Assembly: GCA_913056375.1 (NCBI GenBank)
Contig: CAJXNF010000013.1
Coordinates: 1-19,550, forward strand
Length of the DNA stretch: 19,550 bases
DNA from: an uncultured Pseudomonadota bacterium
GTDB lineage: Bacteria; SAR324; NAC60-12
Direction: 5' to 3'
Position numbers and translations under genes: made by a program. Positions 6,921-14,965 of the stretch are shown here, in pieces (position 1 is the first letter of the stretch; the number at the start of each line of letters is the position of its first letter). Below the pieces are notes generated by a model that saw nothing but the letters and a program-made list of their open reading frames with translations, searched no databases and was not told the origin of the DNA.

Positions 6921-9900
6921 TCAGGCTTCTACTGGCTCCTTATTTTTTGCTTTTGTATCTTCCTCTTCTTCGTCATCAAGGTCTACAAAGTAAACAGATT
7001 GACTCATTGGAGAACGAGACAAGGGAGAGAGTTCTTCTTCGTTATCTGCAGTATCTTCTTCCATCGATAGAATGTTTTGGGGAGCCTCATACTCTTCGTC
7101 ATCGGGCTCTGCGTCCAGATCCACAAACATAGAAGATTGGTTCATGCTTGACTGAGACAGTGGAGACAACTCCTCCTCATTCGCTGGCTCAATCTCTTCA
7201 ATAACAGAAACAATCTTATCCGTATCCTCGTAGTCAATTTCATCAGGTTCGGCATCCAAGTCTACGAACATTGTAGATTGACTTATGGTTGCTTGAGACA
7301 GTGGAGACAACTCCTCCTCATTCGTTGGCTCTGTCTCTTCTATAACGGAAACGATCTTGTCCGTATCCTCGTAGTCAATTTCATCAGGTTCAGCATCTAA
7401 GTCTACAAACATGGAAGATTGGTTGATGGAAGGCTGTGACAACGGAGACAACAACTCTTCATTGCCATTCGTATCCCCTTCAACAATTCCTAAGGAGGAT
7501 CCTGCGGAGATCGTTGCCGGAGACTCTGGATACACTACTGATGATTTTTTGTCAGTTTTGGCCGTATTTAACGGATTTGAGGGCTCATCGTCATCGGGCG
7601 AAATGTTCGTTACAGCCTGACTCAAAGTAGAGCGTGACAGAGGAGACATTTCCAAATCCTCTTCTTCATGGAGATTTCTCTGATTCCCCGCCAAAGGTGA
7701 GTCAAAGTCTTCTGTCGAAACCTCACCAAAGATCGTTTCTGACGGTTCATTTGGTGCTGCAGCTTTTGGAGGGGGAGGCTCGGTTCCATGAAACAACCAG
7801 TACCAAGCTCTTGAGAAGTCATGGAGAATCAGATAGTTGACAGGAATAATTATTAGCGTTGTGAACGTAGCGAATAAGACACCGTATCCCAGAGAAACAG
7901 CCATAGGAATCAGGAATTGAGCTTGTGTGCTCTTGTCAAAAATAATTGGTGTCAAGCCTGCAAAAGTAGTGAGAGACGTAAGCAAAACAGGGCGGAAGCG
8001 AGCGACTCCAGCCACCTTGATCGCTTCTTGTACGCTCATCCCTTCTTCGCGTTGCTGACGATTAATGTAGTCCACCAGAACCAGACTGCTGTTAACAACG
8101 ACTCCTGTTAAAGCCAACATCCCCATCAAACTCATGATTGTTAAATCGAGATCCATTATCCAGTGTCCAATCACAGCTCCAATCGCTCCAAAAGGAATTG
8201 CTGTCATCACAATCAGTGGTTGTAGATAGGAGCGAAAAGGGATGGCCAGTAGGGCATAAATCGCGAACAAGACACCAGCTAGCCCAAAAATCAGGGTATT
8301 GAAGGAGTCTCTTTGTTCTCGTGCTTCTCCTTCAAGAGAATACTTGACGTTAGGATAGAAGCGGGTCGTTTCCTGGAGGAAAATCTCCAAGTCGCTCTTG
8401 ATGGCCTCCAGGTTGGCCTGTTGCTTATTAGCATCTGCCGTAACGTTCATCGTTCTGTTCCGATCAATGCGGGTGATCGCTGCCGGGGTTCTGCCAGGTT
8501 CCAAGCTCGCAACTTCGGCAAAAGGAACGGCCACACCTCCTGGCGTTCGGATCGTCATATTTTGAAGGGAAGCAAGGGTCGCTCGTTCCTGCTCCGGGTA
8601 GCGCAGGATGACATTCACTTCATCACGACCACGCTGAATTCGTTGAACAGTAATTCCAAAAAAGCCCTCTCGTACCTGACGTGCCAAGTTATCCAACCGA
8701 ACTCCGAGAGTTTCAGCGGCTGGCAGTAGGCGCAACTGTAGTTCTTCCTTGCCATCAGACATGCTGTCTTCGATATCGAAGACGTTCGGATAGGTACCGA
8801 GCTTGGTCTTCAATTGATCAGCGACAGCCTGTAATTCCTCAAAATTACTGCCAGAGAGTTGGATGTCAATCGGGCTGGAAGTTCTTCCAAATTCTGCTCG
8901 AAAATTCAGGCTTTCTGCACCTGGTAAGGGGCCGATCATTTTTCGCCACTCACGAACCAGATCGTTCGTAGTCACGTCAATTTTACGTTTTTCGGGTGCC
9001 TCAACCTCAAAAAAGACTCGACCACGGTTACTTTGACCTGACGAACTCCCTCCGGTAGTACCACTGTTAGAGAGAATATTGATCACCACACTTTGCCCAG
9101 TTTCCGGATCCCTATATTTATCCTGAAGCTGAAGCGCAGCATCGGTCATTCGATCAACGTAAGCTGAGGTTGTCACAAAAGGAGTCCCAGCTGGCATCAC
9201 CAGGGTTGCACGTGCGACTTCACTTTGAATGCGTGGAAAAAAAATCCAGCGCATCCAACCACTCATGATCAGCGCTGTCAATAGTGCACCACCCACGCAA
9301 AAGATGGCTACCGTCAGGTAGCGTTCCGATAGAGAAAGATTGAGGACTGGGCGATAAATGCGGAAGATGAAAGTTTCTAGACCATCTGCAAACCAGCGTT
9401 GAATTCTTGAAATGTGGCGTAGAATGGGCCCTTCGTGATCCAGGCGAATACCAGAAAGGTGTGCTGGGAGGATCCATTTGGATTCAATCAAAGAAAAGAG
9501 CAACACGGGAATCACAATCATCGGGATTTGTGAGAAGATTGCTCCTCGTACTCCTTCCACCATCAATAGTGGGACAAAGGCCACCATGGTTGTCAGCACC
9601 CCAAATGTCACCGGAACAGCCACTTCTACTGTTCCTTTCTCTGCTGCCACTTGAGGCGAGGTTCCACGACGTAGATGGCTGTAGACGTTCTCCCCCGTCA
9701 CAATCGCGTCATCCACCACAATGCCCAACACCAGGATGTAGGCAAACAAGCTGATGGTGTTCAGGGTGACTCCAAGTTCTGGCATCAACAACGCACTCCC
9801 CATGAAACTGACGGGGATCCCTATGCAAACCCAAAAGGCGACAGAGGGATGGAGGAATAATCCCAGTAGGAGCAAAACAAGCATTCCCCCTTGAAGGGCA

Positions 9901-10904
9901 CTGTCGGTCAGTGTCTTTAGGCGTGCCGAAACCGTCTTGGAACGATCCCGCCAGGTTTCCAGAGTGATTCCTGCGGGAAGTAAAACACTTTTCTCAGCAA
10001 TATATTTCCGAACAGCTGCCGCTACAGTGATTGCGTTCTGGTCACCAATTCGATAAACCTCAACGGTCAGTGCCGGTTGCCCATTGAACTTGGTAATGAT
10101 GGGAGTTTCATCGAAGTCATCTGTGATGGTGGCAATGTCTCCCAGTCGCAACCGGGTCCCATCCGGCCTGGACAGGATCACCAGATCCGCATAATCCTCC
10201 TTGACGTAAGCCTGACCTTTGGTGCGAATTAGCACTTCTCCGCCATTGGTCTTGATGCTGCCTGCTGAAAGATCCAGAGACTGTCGGCGGATGATGTTGG
10301 AAATTTCACTAAGGGTCAGTCCAAATTCTCGCAACGTTCGTTCAGGAATTTCAACAGATAGCTCGTAGGGTCGGATGCCTTCCACTTGGGCTTGGGTGAC
10401 TTCTGGAAGAGCACGAATGTCCTCCTCAATCTGTAACGCCATATCTCGCAATTCACGCTCACCAAGGGGGCCGGCTAAGGCCACACTGATCACTTCTCTT
10501 TGCCACGCCGGGACGCTGATTACCGGTCGTTCGACTTCATCTGGAAGAGTATTCAGACCTTCAACTCGAGTCGTGATTTCATCCTTGAGAAGCTGGGGAT
10601 CGTAGCCATTTTCTAACTCAATCCGGATGTTCGAAGAACCTTCCGAGGAGGTCGAGATCATCTTCTCGATCCCTTCAATGTCCTGAATCGCCTCCTCAAT
10701 ACGCACTGTTACTCCTTCCTCGACTTCTGAAGGGGGTGCCCCTGGGAAGGAAGTGCGGATGTTGACGCGTTCCAGTTCAATGGAAGGGAAAACTTCGAGA
10801 GGGATCCTGGTGAAGAGCGAATACGCTCCAGCGATCAGGATACAGACCATCAAGAGGTTGGCTGCCACGGTATTTCGGGCAAACCAGCGTATGGAGCCGT
10901 TCAT
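6921..10904 (-). CDS. RND efflux pump (AcrB-like) with long acidic repeat tail
   Basis: This is the inner-membrane proton-driven pump of a tripartite drug or toxic-compound exporter. Residues 1 to about 1040 form a normal RND core: TM1 near 13-31, two large periplasmic loops, TM7 near 529, and TM8-12 from about 866. TM4 carries VVDDAIVTGENV with Asp398-Asp399, matching AcrB Asp407-Asp408. In TM10 the AcrB Lys940 position is Asn938 (GVVVNSSLVLVDY), as in some RND subgroups. Typical RND pumps stop near residue 1050, but this one continues to 1327. The cytoplasmic extension is Pro-rich first (TEPPPPKAAAP) and then strongly acidic. It contains five SPLS motifs (Ser1087, 1153, 1200, 1247, 1293), four of them within tandem units of 46-47 residues. 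The gene is third in its operon, 34 bases after the adaptor, with AAGG before the ATG. Substrates are unknown. Confidence 0.93.
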   Translation of the reverse strand: MNGSIRWFARNTVAANLLMVCILIAGAYSLFTRIPLEVFPSIELERVNIRTSFPGAPPSEVEEGVTVRIEEAIQDIEGIEKMISTSSEGSSNIRIELENGYDPQLLKDEITTRVEGLNTLPDEVERPVISVPAWQREVISVALAGPLGERELRDMALQIEEDIRALPEVTQAQVEGIRPYELSVEIPERTLREFGLTLSEISNIIRRQSLDLSAGSIKTNGGEVLIRTKGQAYVKEDYADLVILSRPDGTRLRLGDIATITDDFDETPIITKFNGQPALTVEVYRIGDQNAITVAAAVRKYIAEKSVLLPAGITLETWRDRSKTVSARLKTLTDSALQGGMLVLLLLGLFLHPSVAFWVCIGIPVSFMGSALLMPELGVTLNTISLFAYILVLGIVVDDAIVTGENVYSHLRRGTSPQVAAEKGTVEVAVPVTFGVLTTMVAFVPLLMVEGVRGAIFSQIPMIVIPVLLFSLIESKWILPAHLSGIRLDHEGPILRHISRIQRWFADGLETFIFRIYRPVLNLSLSERYLTVAIFCVGGALLTALIMSGWMRWIFFPRIQSEVARATLVMPAGTPFVTTSAYVDRMTDAALQLQDKYRDPETGQSVVINILSNSGTTGGSSSGQSNRGRVFFEVEAPEKRKIDVTTNDLVREWRKMIGPLPGAESLNFRAEFGRTSSPIDIQLSGSNFEELQAVADQLKTKLGTYPNVFDIEDSMSDGKEELQLRLLPAAETLGVRLDNLARQVREGFFGITVQRIQRGRDEVNVILRYPEQERATLASLQNMTIRTPGGVAVPFAEVASLEPGRTPAAITRIDRNRTMNVTADANKQQANLEAIKSDLEIFLQETTRFYPNVKYSLEGEAREQRDSFNTLIFGLAGVLFAIYALLAIPFRSYLQPLIVMTAIPFGAIGAVIGHWIMDLDLTIMSLMGMLALTGVVVNSSLVLVDYINRQQREEGMSVQEAIKVAGVARFRPVLLTSLTTFAGLTPIIFDKSTQAQFLIPMAVSLGYGVLFATFTTLIIIPVNYLILHDFSRAWYWLFHGTEPPPPKAAAPNEPSETIFGEVSTEDFDSPLAGNQRNLHEEEDLEMSPLSRSTLSQAVTNISPDDDEPSNPLNTAKTDKKSSVVYPESPATISAGSSLGIVEGDTNGNEELLSPLSQPSINQSSMFVDLDAEPDEIDYEDTDKIVSVIEETEPTNEEELSPLSQATISQSTMFVDLDAEPDEIDYEDTDKIVSVIEEIEPANEEELSPLSQSSMNQSSMFVDLDAEPDDEEYEAPQNILSMEEDTADNEEELSPLSRSPMSQSVYFVDLDDEEEEDTKAKNKEPVEA
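6955..7463 (-). repeat. Tandem 138-141 bp coding repeats in the RND pump tail
   Basis: Three full units and one shortened unit begin at residues 1148, 1195, 1242 and 1288 of the pump, each with NEE(E/L)LSPLS, then Q-S, then FVDLDAEPDE-like sequence and an acidic linker. Units 7323-7463 and 7182-7322 align base for base over 141 bases with about 25 differences by my count, including one 32-base identical stretch (7219-7250 and 7360-7391). A more diverged copy of the SPLS segment lies upstream at residues 1082-1100. The pattern shows repeated internal duplication of one peptide module. Confidence 0.93.
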
Positions 10905-10938
10905 AAAACCTTGTACAACCTAAGAGTTGGGAGATAGC

Positions 10939-12261
10939 TCAACGGGACGCAGCAACCTTTTCTACGTTTTGTCGAGGTGCTGATCCACGTGAATCGTTGT
11001 TGGCAGCGTCGGCGGCTTCCGGCTTGCCCGGACGCTCACGCCTTCGATTTTGGTCAGGTGCTCCTTCCTGGATAGATCGCCCCTCGAGCAGAGCGTTCAC
11101 TTCAGTTCCACTGGGTAGTGAACCTACAGGAGTCAGTGTCAGCAAGTCGCCTGCAGTTAATCCACTACTGATCACAGCTTCTTCTGCATTGCTCCAGAGA
11201 ATATCGACTGGTTGACGATGGAGCTTATTGTCGCGAACCAAGACAACCTCGTTACCCTGGTAGATGGCCTGACGTGGAATGACCAGGGCGTTCTTGATCA
11301 ATCTGCCTTCAATTTCAGCAGCTACAAATTGTCCGATCTTCAGGGGTGGTTTGCCGTCCTTCTGTGACTCATAAGGATTGCGGATCTGTGCCACGACATG
11401 AAGTTGTCGACTGTTGGCATCGAAGACCCCTTCTGTACGTGAAATCCGTCCTTCCCAGGGAAATGACTGTTGACCAATACGCGCTTCAAATTGAACCACT
11501 GGTCCATTTTGCTGCTGTTTGCGGCTTGAACGATATTCTTCTGGCAGATTGACGTATTCCAGTTGGGCACTATGCAAAGGCAACCTAACCTCAACGTAAT
11601 CAATCGAATAGATTTTAGCGAGCTGAGTTCCGGTCCCGACATACTGGCCAATGTCTACCATTTGATCCATGATGCGTCCGGCATACGGAGCAACTACACG
11701 TGTGCGCTCCAGATTTCGTTTTGCTTTTGCTAAACGTATACGCCCCGCTTCGATCGCTGATTTGGCAACTTCCAACTGAGGTCTGCGCATTGCCAGATCA
11801 CTGGGAAATCCTTGTTGGCCAAGGCGTTGCCAATTGCGAATAGCCTGCTGACTACGTGCCTGTTCTTCTTTTAGTGTCAGATAGGATTGCGTCAAGGCCG
11901 TCTCTGTCAAGCGAACCTCGGCTTCGTATTCAGTGGGATCAATTTCTAGCAGCAGTGCCCCTTTTTCGAAAAACCCACCATCCCGGAAGCTTGGTGCTAT
12001 CCGCAAAATACTTCCAGAAACTTGCGAAACCAGCGTACTTTGGGTGTGGGGCTGGATGGTGCCGAAGGTGTTGACGTTGATTTGATAGTCGGTGGGTTTC
12101 ACCTGAATCGCTTCAACGGTTAAACGGGTCGCAGGAGGAGGAGGCCTTCTTTCGGCTGCGGTTTTCTGATCTAAGATGGTGCGCGTACCCCAAACGCCAC
12201 CACCAATGACCACCACAAGCAGTACGATGCGAAGAATCAGTCGAAACCAGCGCATAGTCAT
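10939..12261 (-). CDS. RND efflux periplasmic adaptor (membrane fusion protein)
   Basis: The protein joins the RND pump to the outer-membrane channel. It is 440 residues long with one N-terminal membrane anchor (about 7-25, VVVIGGG region). A barrel-sandwich half-motif with GTIQPHTQSTLVSQVSG follows, then a long alpha-hairpin rich in Ala, Gln and Arg (about 115-190), the return lipoyl half with RVVAPYAGRIMDQMVDIGQYV, and beta-barrel and membrane-proximal domains up to about residue 390. The last 45 residues (RRRERPGKPEAADAANN...) are charged and probably disordered. The ATG at 12261 overlaps the channel gene stop as ATGA. A second ATG two codons later (12255) has AGGA at better spacing and may be the true start. 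Translational coupling to the channel gene is likely. Confidence 0.92.
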   Translation of the reverse strand: MTMRWFRLILRIVLLVVVIGGGVWGTRTILDQKTAAERRPPPPATRLTVEAIQVKPTDYQINVNTFGTIQPHTQSTLVSQVSGSILRIAPSFRDGGFFEKGALLLEIDPTEYEAEVRLTETALTQSYLTLKEEQARSQQAIRNWQRLGQQGFPSDLAMRRPQLEVAKSAIEAGRIRLAKAKRNLERTRVVAPYAGRIMDQMVDIGQYVGTGTQLAKIYSIDYVEVRLPLHSAQLEYVNLPEEYRSSRKQQQNGPVVQFEARIGQQSFPWEGRISRTEGVFDANSRQLHVVAQIRNPYESQKDGKPPLKIGQFVAAEIEGRLIKNALVIPRQAIYQGNEVVLVRDNKLHRQPVDILWSNAEEAVISSGLTAGDLLTLTPVGSLPSGTEVNALLEGRSIQEGAPDQNRRRERPGKPEAADAANNDSRGSAPRQNVEKVAASR

Positions 12262-13670
12262 CCTGAAGCAGGAGGTTGAGCCGGCAGCGCAAAATCACCA
12301 CCAAGCGCTAGGTGGAGTTGAATGCGATTCTGCAGGCGGTCGCTGCGCACCTGGATCAGGGCGCTACGGGCATCAAAGGCACGTCGTTGAGCTTCCAGCA
12401 CGGTCACGAAGGAAACAAGACCTGAGACATATTGTTCCTCCGCTAGATCTTCTGCATTTCGAGCTTCGGTTGCAGAACGACGAATAGCAGCTTCCTGCTC
12501 AGCCAGCAACGTTTCTGCTGACAAGGCCGCCTCCACTTCTTGTAGGGCGTTTAGAAGAATTCGATTGTAGTCCAAGGCTACAAGACGTGTTTGGATGTTA
12601 GCCTGTTCCAAATTTGCTTCGAGTTCCGTACCGTTCCAAAGAGGCTGGGTCAAGTTGACACCCAAGGACCAGATCATTGATTCAAGATCCAGTAATTTGT
12701 CTACATCTTCACTCCGTGCTCCTACGGAAGAGTTGAGACTGAATCTTGGAAAGCGCGCCTTGTAGGCCACCATTGCGTCTTGATCAGCTGCCCTGAGGCG
12801 CCGTTCCACAGCCAACAAGTCTGGTCGTCGCTGGAGCAGTTCTGAAGGGAGACCGGTTCCTGGCATCGCTGGTAAATCAGGTAATTCTTCTGGGAGGCTC
12901 AGTTGACCTGAAGGAGTTCGCCCGAGTAAGGCTTCCAGGGACTGAATGGCCTTGGTGCGCTGCAGGCGTAACCCAATAATTCGGTTGTCTTGTGAGGCGA
13001 CATCGGACCGCGCCAAATGCACATCCAGAGCATCATTCAAGTTGAGTTGGAAGCTCTCTTCCACAACCTGCAGGCGATCCAACAGATTTGCCTTACGTTG
13101 CTGAAGTAGTTGTAATTGTGCCTCTGTTTCAATTGCATCGAACCAGGCCTTGGCAACATTCGCCGCAAGTGCCAATCGGGCTGCTTGTTGATCCCCAATC
13201 TGTGCTTCAATTGAGAGCGCAGCAGAGCGTTCCTGATTGCTGAGCCGATTCCAAAGATCGGCTTCCCACGAAATCTGAAAGTTGAGATTAAAGCTCTGGG
13301 TATAGTCTCCTAAGTCAGGTGTAAGACGGCTATAACTATGATTGACGCTGGTGCCAACGCTCGTGTTGAAGTCGGGGCGATTACTGACTCCCAAGGCTTT
13401 CAGCCTGCTTTGAGCGAGTTCAATCCGCAGCGCCGTAGCCTGCAATCCGGGGCTATTCTCTTGAGCTTCTTTGATCAAAGCCTGAAGTTGCGCATCCCTA
13501 AAATCTGCCAGCCAAGGTCGCACCTCTGTAGAGGAAGCAGACGGATCACTCCAATTTTGTGGTACAGTTGGTTCTAGCTTGGTTGGTGTAGGTTCGGGCA
13601 GGCTTGTGCAGCCAATCCCCAGGCAACAAGCCAAGATCAACCATCTTCCTTTGGGAGAACAGATAAACAC
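12258..13670 (-). CDS. Outer-membrane efflux channel lipoprotein (TolC/NodT family)
   Basis: This 470-residue protein is the outer-membrane exit duct of the tripartite pump, belonging to the NodT-type outer membrane factor lipoproteins. Residues 1-20 form a short signal (WLILACCLGIG) ending at Cys21, the probable lipidated residue. The lipobox is loose, with Gly at -3. Family landmarks follow: PQNWSDPS, WLADFRDAQLQALIKEAQENSPGL (given here as the first half-repeat entry), ISWEADLWNRL, LLQRRPDLLAVERRLRAADQD, and LTQPLWNG with a second coiled-coil half after it. It starts with GTG at 13670, and the preceding codon is an in-frame TGA, so no earlier start exists. It is the first gene of the operon, an order different from the more common adaptor-pump-channel. 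Confidence 0.92.
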   Translation of the reverse strand: MFICSPKGRWLILACCLGIGCTSLPEPTPTKLEPTVPQNWSDPSASSTEVRPWLADFRDAQLQALIKEAQENSPGLQATALRIELAQSRLKALGVSNRPDFNTSVGTSVNHSYSRLTPDLGDYTQSFNLNFQISWEADLWNRLSNQERSAALSIEAQIGDQQAARLALAANVAKAWFDAIETEAQLQLLQQRKANLLDRLQVVEESFQLNLNDALDVHLARSDVASQDNRIIGLRLQRTKAIQSLEALLGRTPSGQLSLPEELPDLPAMPGTGLPSELLQRRPDLLAVERRLRAADQDAMVAYKARFPRFSLNSSVGARSEDVDKLLDLESMIWSLGVNLTQPLWNGTELEANLEQANIQTRLVALDYNRILLNALQEVEAALSAETLLAEQEAAIRRSATEARNAEDLAEEQYVSGLVSFVTVLEAQRRAFDARSALIQVRSDRLQNRIQLHLALGGDFALPAQPPASG

Positions 13671-13703
13671 TCAAACTCTGCAAAACTTAGGTTCATGAAG
13701 ATC

Positions 13704-13722
13704 TGATTTTTCTGTGAAATCA
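13704..13722. promoter_or_regulatory. Inverted repeat upstream of the efflux operon, possible operator
   Basis: TGATTT, seven bases, AAATCA forms a 19-base dyad 34-52 bases before the GTG start of the channel gene. A -10-like TATAAC (minus strand, 13745-13740) lies just upstream of it, which would put the dyad near the transcription start. Efflux operons are often controlled by dimeric repressors at such sites, but no regulator gene is adjacent. Confidence 0.3.
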
Positions 13723-13839
13723 AATCATATCGACAGCAAGTTATAAGAATGTCGAGTGCAAAATCAGTGCGAATACGTAGTTACTTCAGGGGAGAAAAAC
13801 TTTGGCGTGGAGTTGGTAGGAGGACGTTATGGAGTGGGG

Positions 13840-14691
13840 TTAGTCCTGGAAATGGATTTTTCGAATCATCTGGGCAGAAGCCACAGGCTGGATGACCTTG
13901 TCACGTTCATGGGCGTCGTAGCCTAGCTGTTCTCCAACATCGCGGACAAAATTAGCTTCTTCCTCAGTGTATTCATCGTCAATCATCATGATTTCAACGA
14001 TATAGCGGTAGATCTCCTTGCGTAAGTTTTGATCCAATCCAATGATCGAAGGGAAGGGAACTTGGGAATCTAATTGACACAACTGTTGGAAACGAAGGGG
14101 ATCATGCTCAATCAACTGCAAGATGGTCTCAACATATTTGTACTCTCGTTGATCGACTCGGTGATCTGCATGAATTGCACGCCAGATCATCTGGGCTACC
14201 CAATAGCGTTGCTCTTCCTCTAACAACTCCAGCAGGTTGGTGGTGAAATTACGACGCCGTAGATAATCACTTTGTTCAATCAACTTATCAACGTCTTTCC
14301 CTGAAACACCCAGGGCCAAACGCACATCATTGATGAAATCAAGCTTGTCTTGGGACAAGGGCTGATCCATGGAGAGGATGTGAAGCAATTTCTCTAGTAG
14401 TTGAAGACTCACCGGACCAGCCAATGGATGGACTTTAATTTCTTCTTCCTCATAGTGATCCGTCGATGCGACCAGGACGGCTTGCTCAAAGATTGTCTCA
14501 ACCCATTGGCTTTGCTCAACAAGAGCTTTTTTCAGCTCCTGCTGCAACTGATCGACTGGGACATTCAAGCTCAATTTGTCGACTGCATTAGGCAACAATC
14601 CCATCATCAGTTCACCACCCATTTCTAGCAATTGGCAGATTTCAGTCTGAAAAGTATTCCGTAGCTTGCTCAGTCTAACCTGATTCTCCAT
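13840..14691 (-). CDS. TerB-like helical protein, three repeats
   Basis: This is a 283-residue soluble protein, almost entirely predicted helix, with no signal or membrane segment. Three segments share the TerB-type spacing of a helix, an acidic D/H turn, then E-rich and hydrophobic helices: LLHILSMDQPLSQDKLDFIN (about residue 97 on), IWRAIHADHRVDQREYKYVE (about 169 on) and VEIMMIDDEYTEEEANFVRD (about 233 on). TerB-fold proteins occur in tellurite-resistance loci and more widely in membrane-linked stress or signalling complexes. No other ter gene is present, so tellurite resistance should not be inferred. The gene lies 169 bases upstream of the efflux operon on the same strand and is divergent from holB. 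The ribosome site is weak (TGAGTC). Family assignment is by pattern only. Confidence 0.62.
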   Translation of the reverse strand: MENQVRLSKLRNTFQTEICQLLEMGGELMMGLLPNAVDKLSLNVPVDQLQQELKKALVEQSQWVETIFEQAVLVASTDHYEEEEIKVHPLAGPVSLQLLEKLLHILSMDQPLSQDKLDFINDVRLALGVSGKDVDKLIEQSDYLRRRNFTTNLLELLEEEQRYWVAQMIWRAIHADHRVDQREYKYVETILQLIEHDPLRFQQLCQLDSQVPFPSIIGLDQNLRKEIYRYIVEIMMIDDEYTEEEANFVRDVGEQLGYDAHERDKVIQPVASAQMIRKIHFQD

Positions 14692-14802
14692 GCTTTGACT
14701 CAGATAGTTTCTGAAAATGGGATCATCAACTCTTGTGATTTTCTATCGTATTCAAAATCAAGAGGATCCTGATTCTTAAATAGTCTTATTTTGTCTGCAT
14801 GA

Positions 14803-14839
14803 TGCTACAATCGTTCAACATTCTCAATAAGATTGTTGA
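14803..14839 (+). promoter_or_regulatory. Extended -10 promoter with inverted repeat at the start site, upstream of holB
   Basis: TGCTACAAT (14803-14811) is a good extended -10 (TG, one base, TACAAT). Four bases downstream begins a 10-base arm pair, TCAACATTCT / AGATTGTTGA (14815-14839), with one mismatch and a 5-base loop. It covers the expected +1 site, so it may be an operator or a leader hairpin. No convincing -35 hexamer is present. The leader to holB would be about 150 bases. The rest of the 274-base divergent region (14692-14965) shows nothing else I can support. Confidence 0.42.
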
Positions 14840-14965
14840 CTTCTTCAAACTTGAGCTTTGCCCCTAGTAGTTAAGATGCTAAGAATTCAATTTTCCAAAG
14901 ACTCAAGATGTGTAAAGTCATTGTACTCTAGCGAAACCTTCACTCTATAACTGCCCAGACAAACA

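Noticed and set aside
7010..7463. CRISPR-like or mobile-element repeat
   Set aside because: The repeats are in frame, of 138-141 bases, and continuous with the pump coding sequence. They encode a repeated peptide and have no spacers or ends typical of an element.
8313..8729. 138-codon plus-strand open frame inside the RND pump gene
   Set aside because: It lies wholly antisense to a strongly conserved RND core, has no ribosome site and resembles no family. It is a shadow frame.
13840..14691. Tellurite-resistance operon
   Set aside because: Only a TerB-like helical pattern is present; no TerC, TerD or TerZ genes adjoin it.
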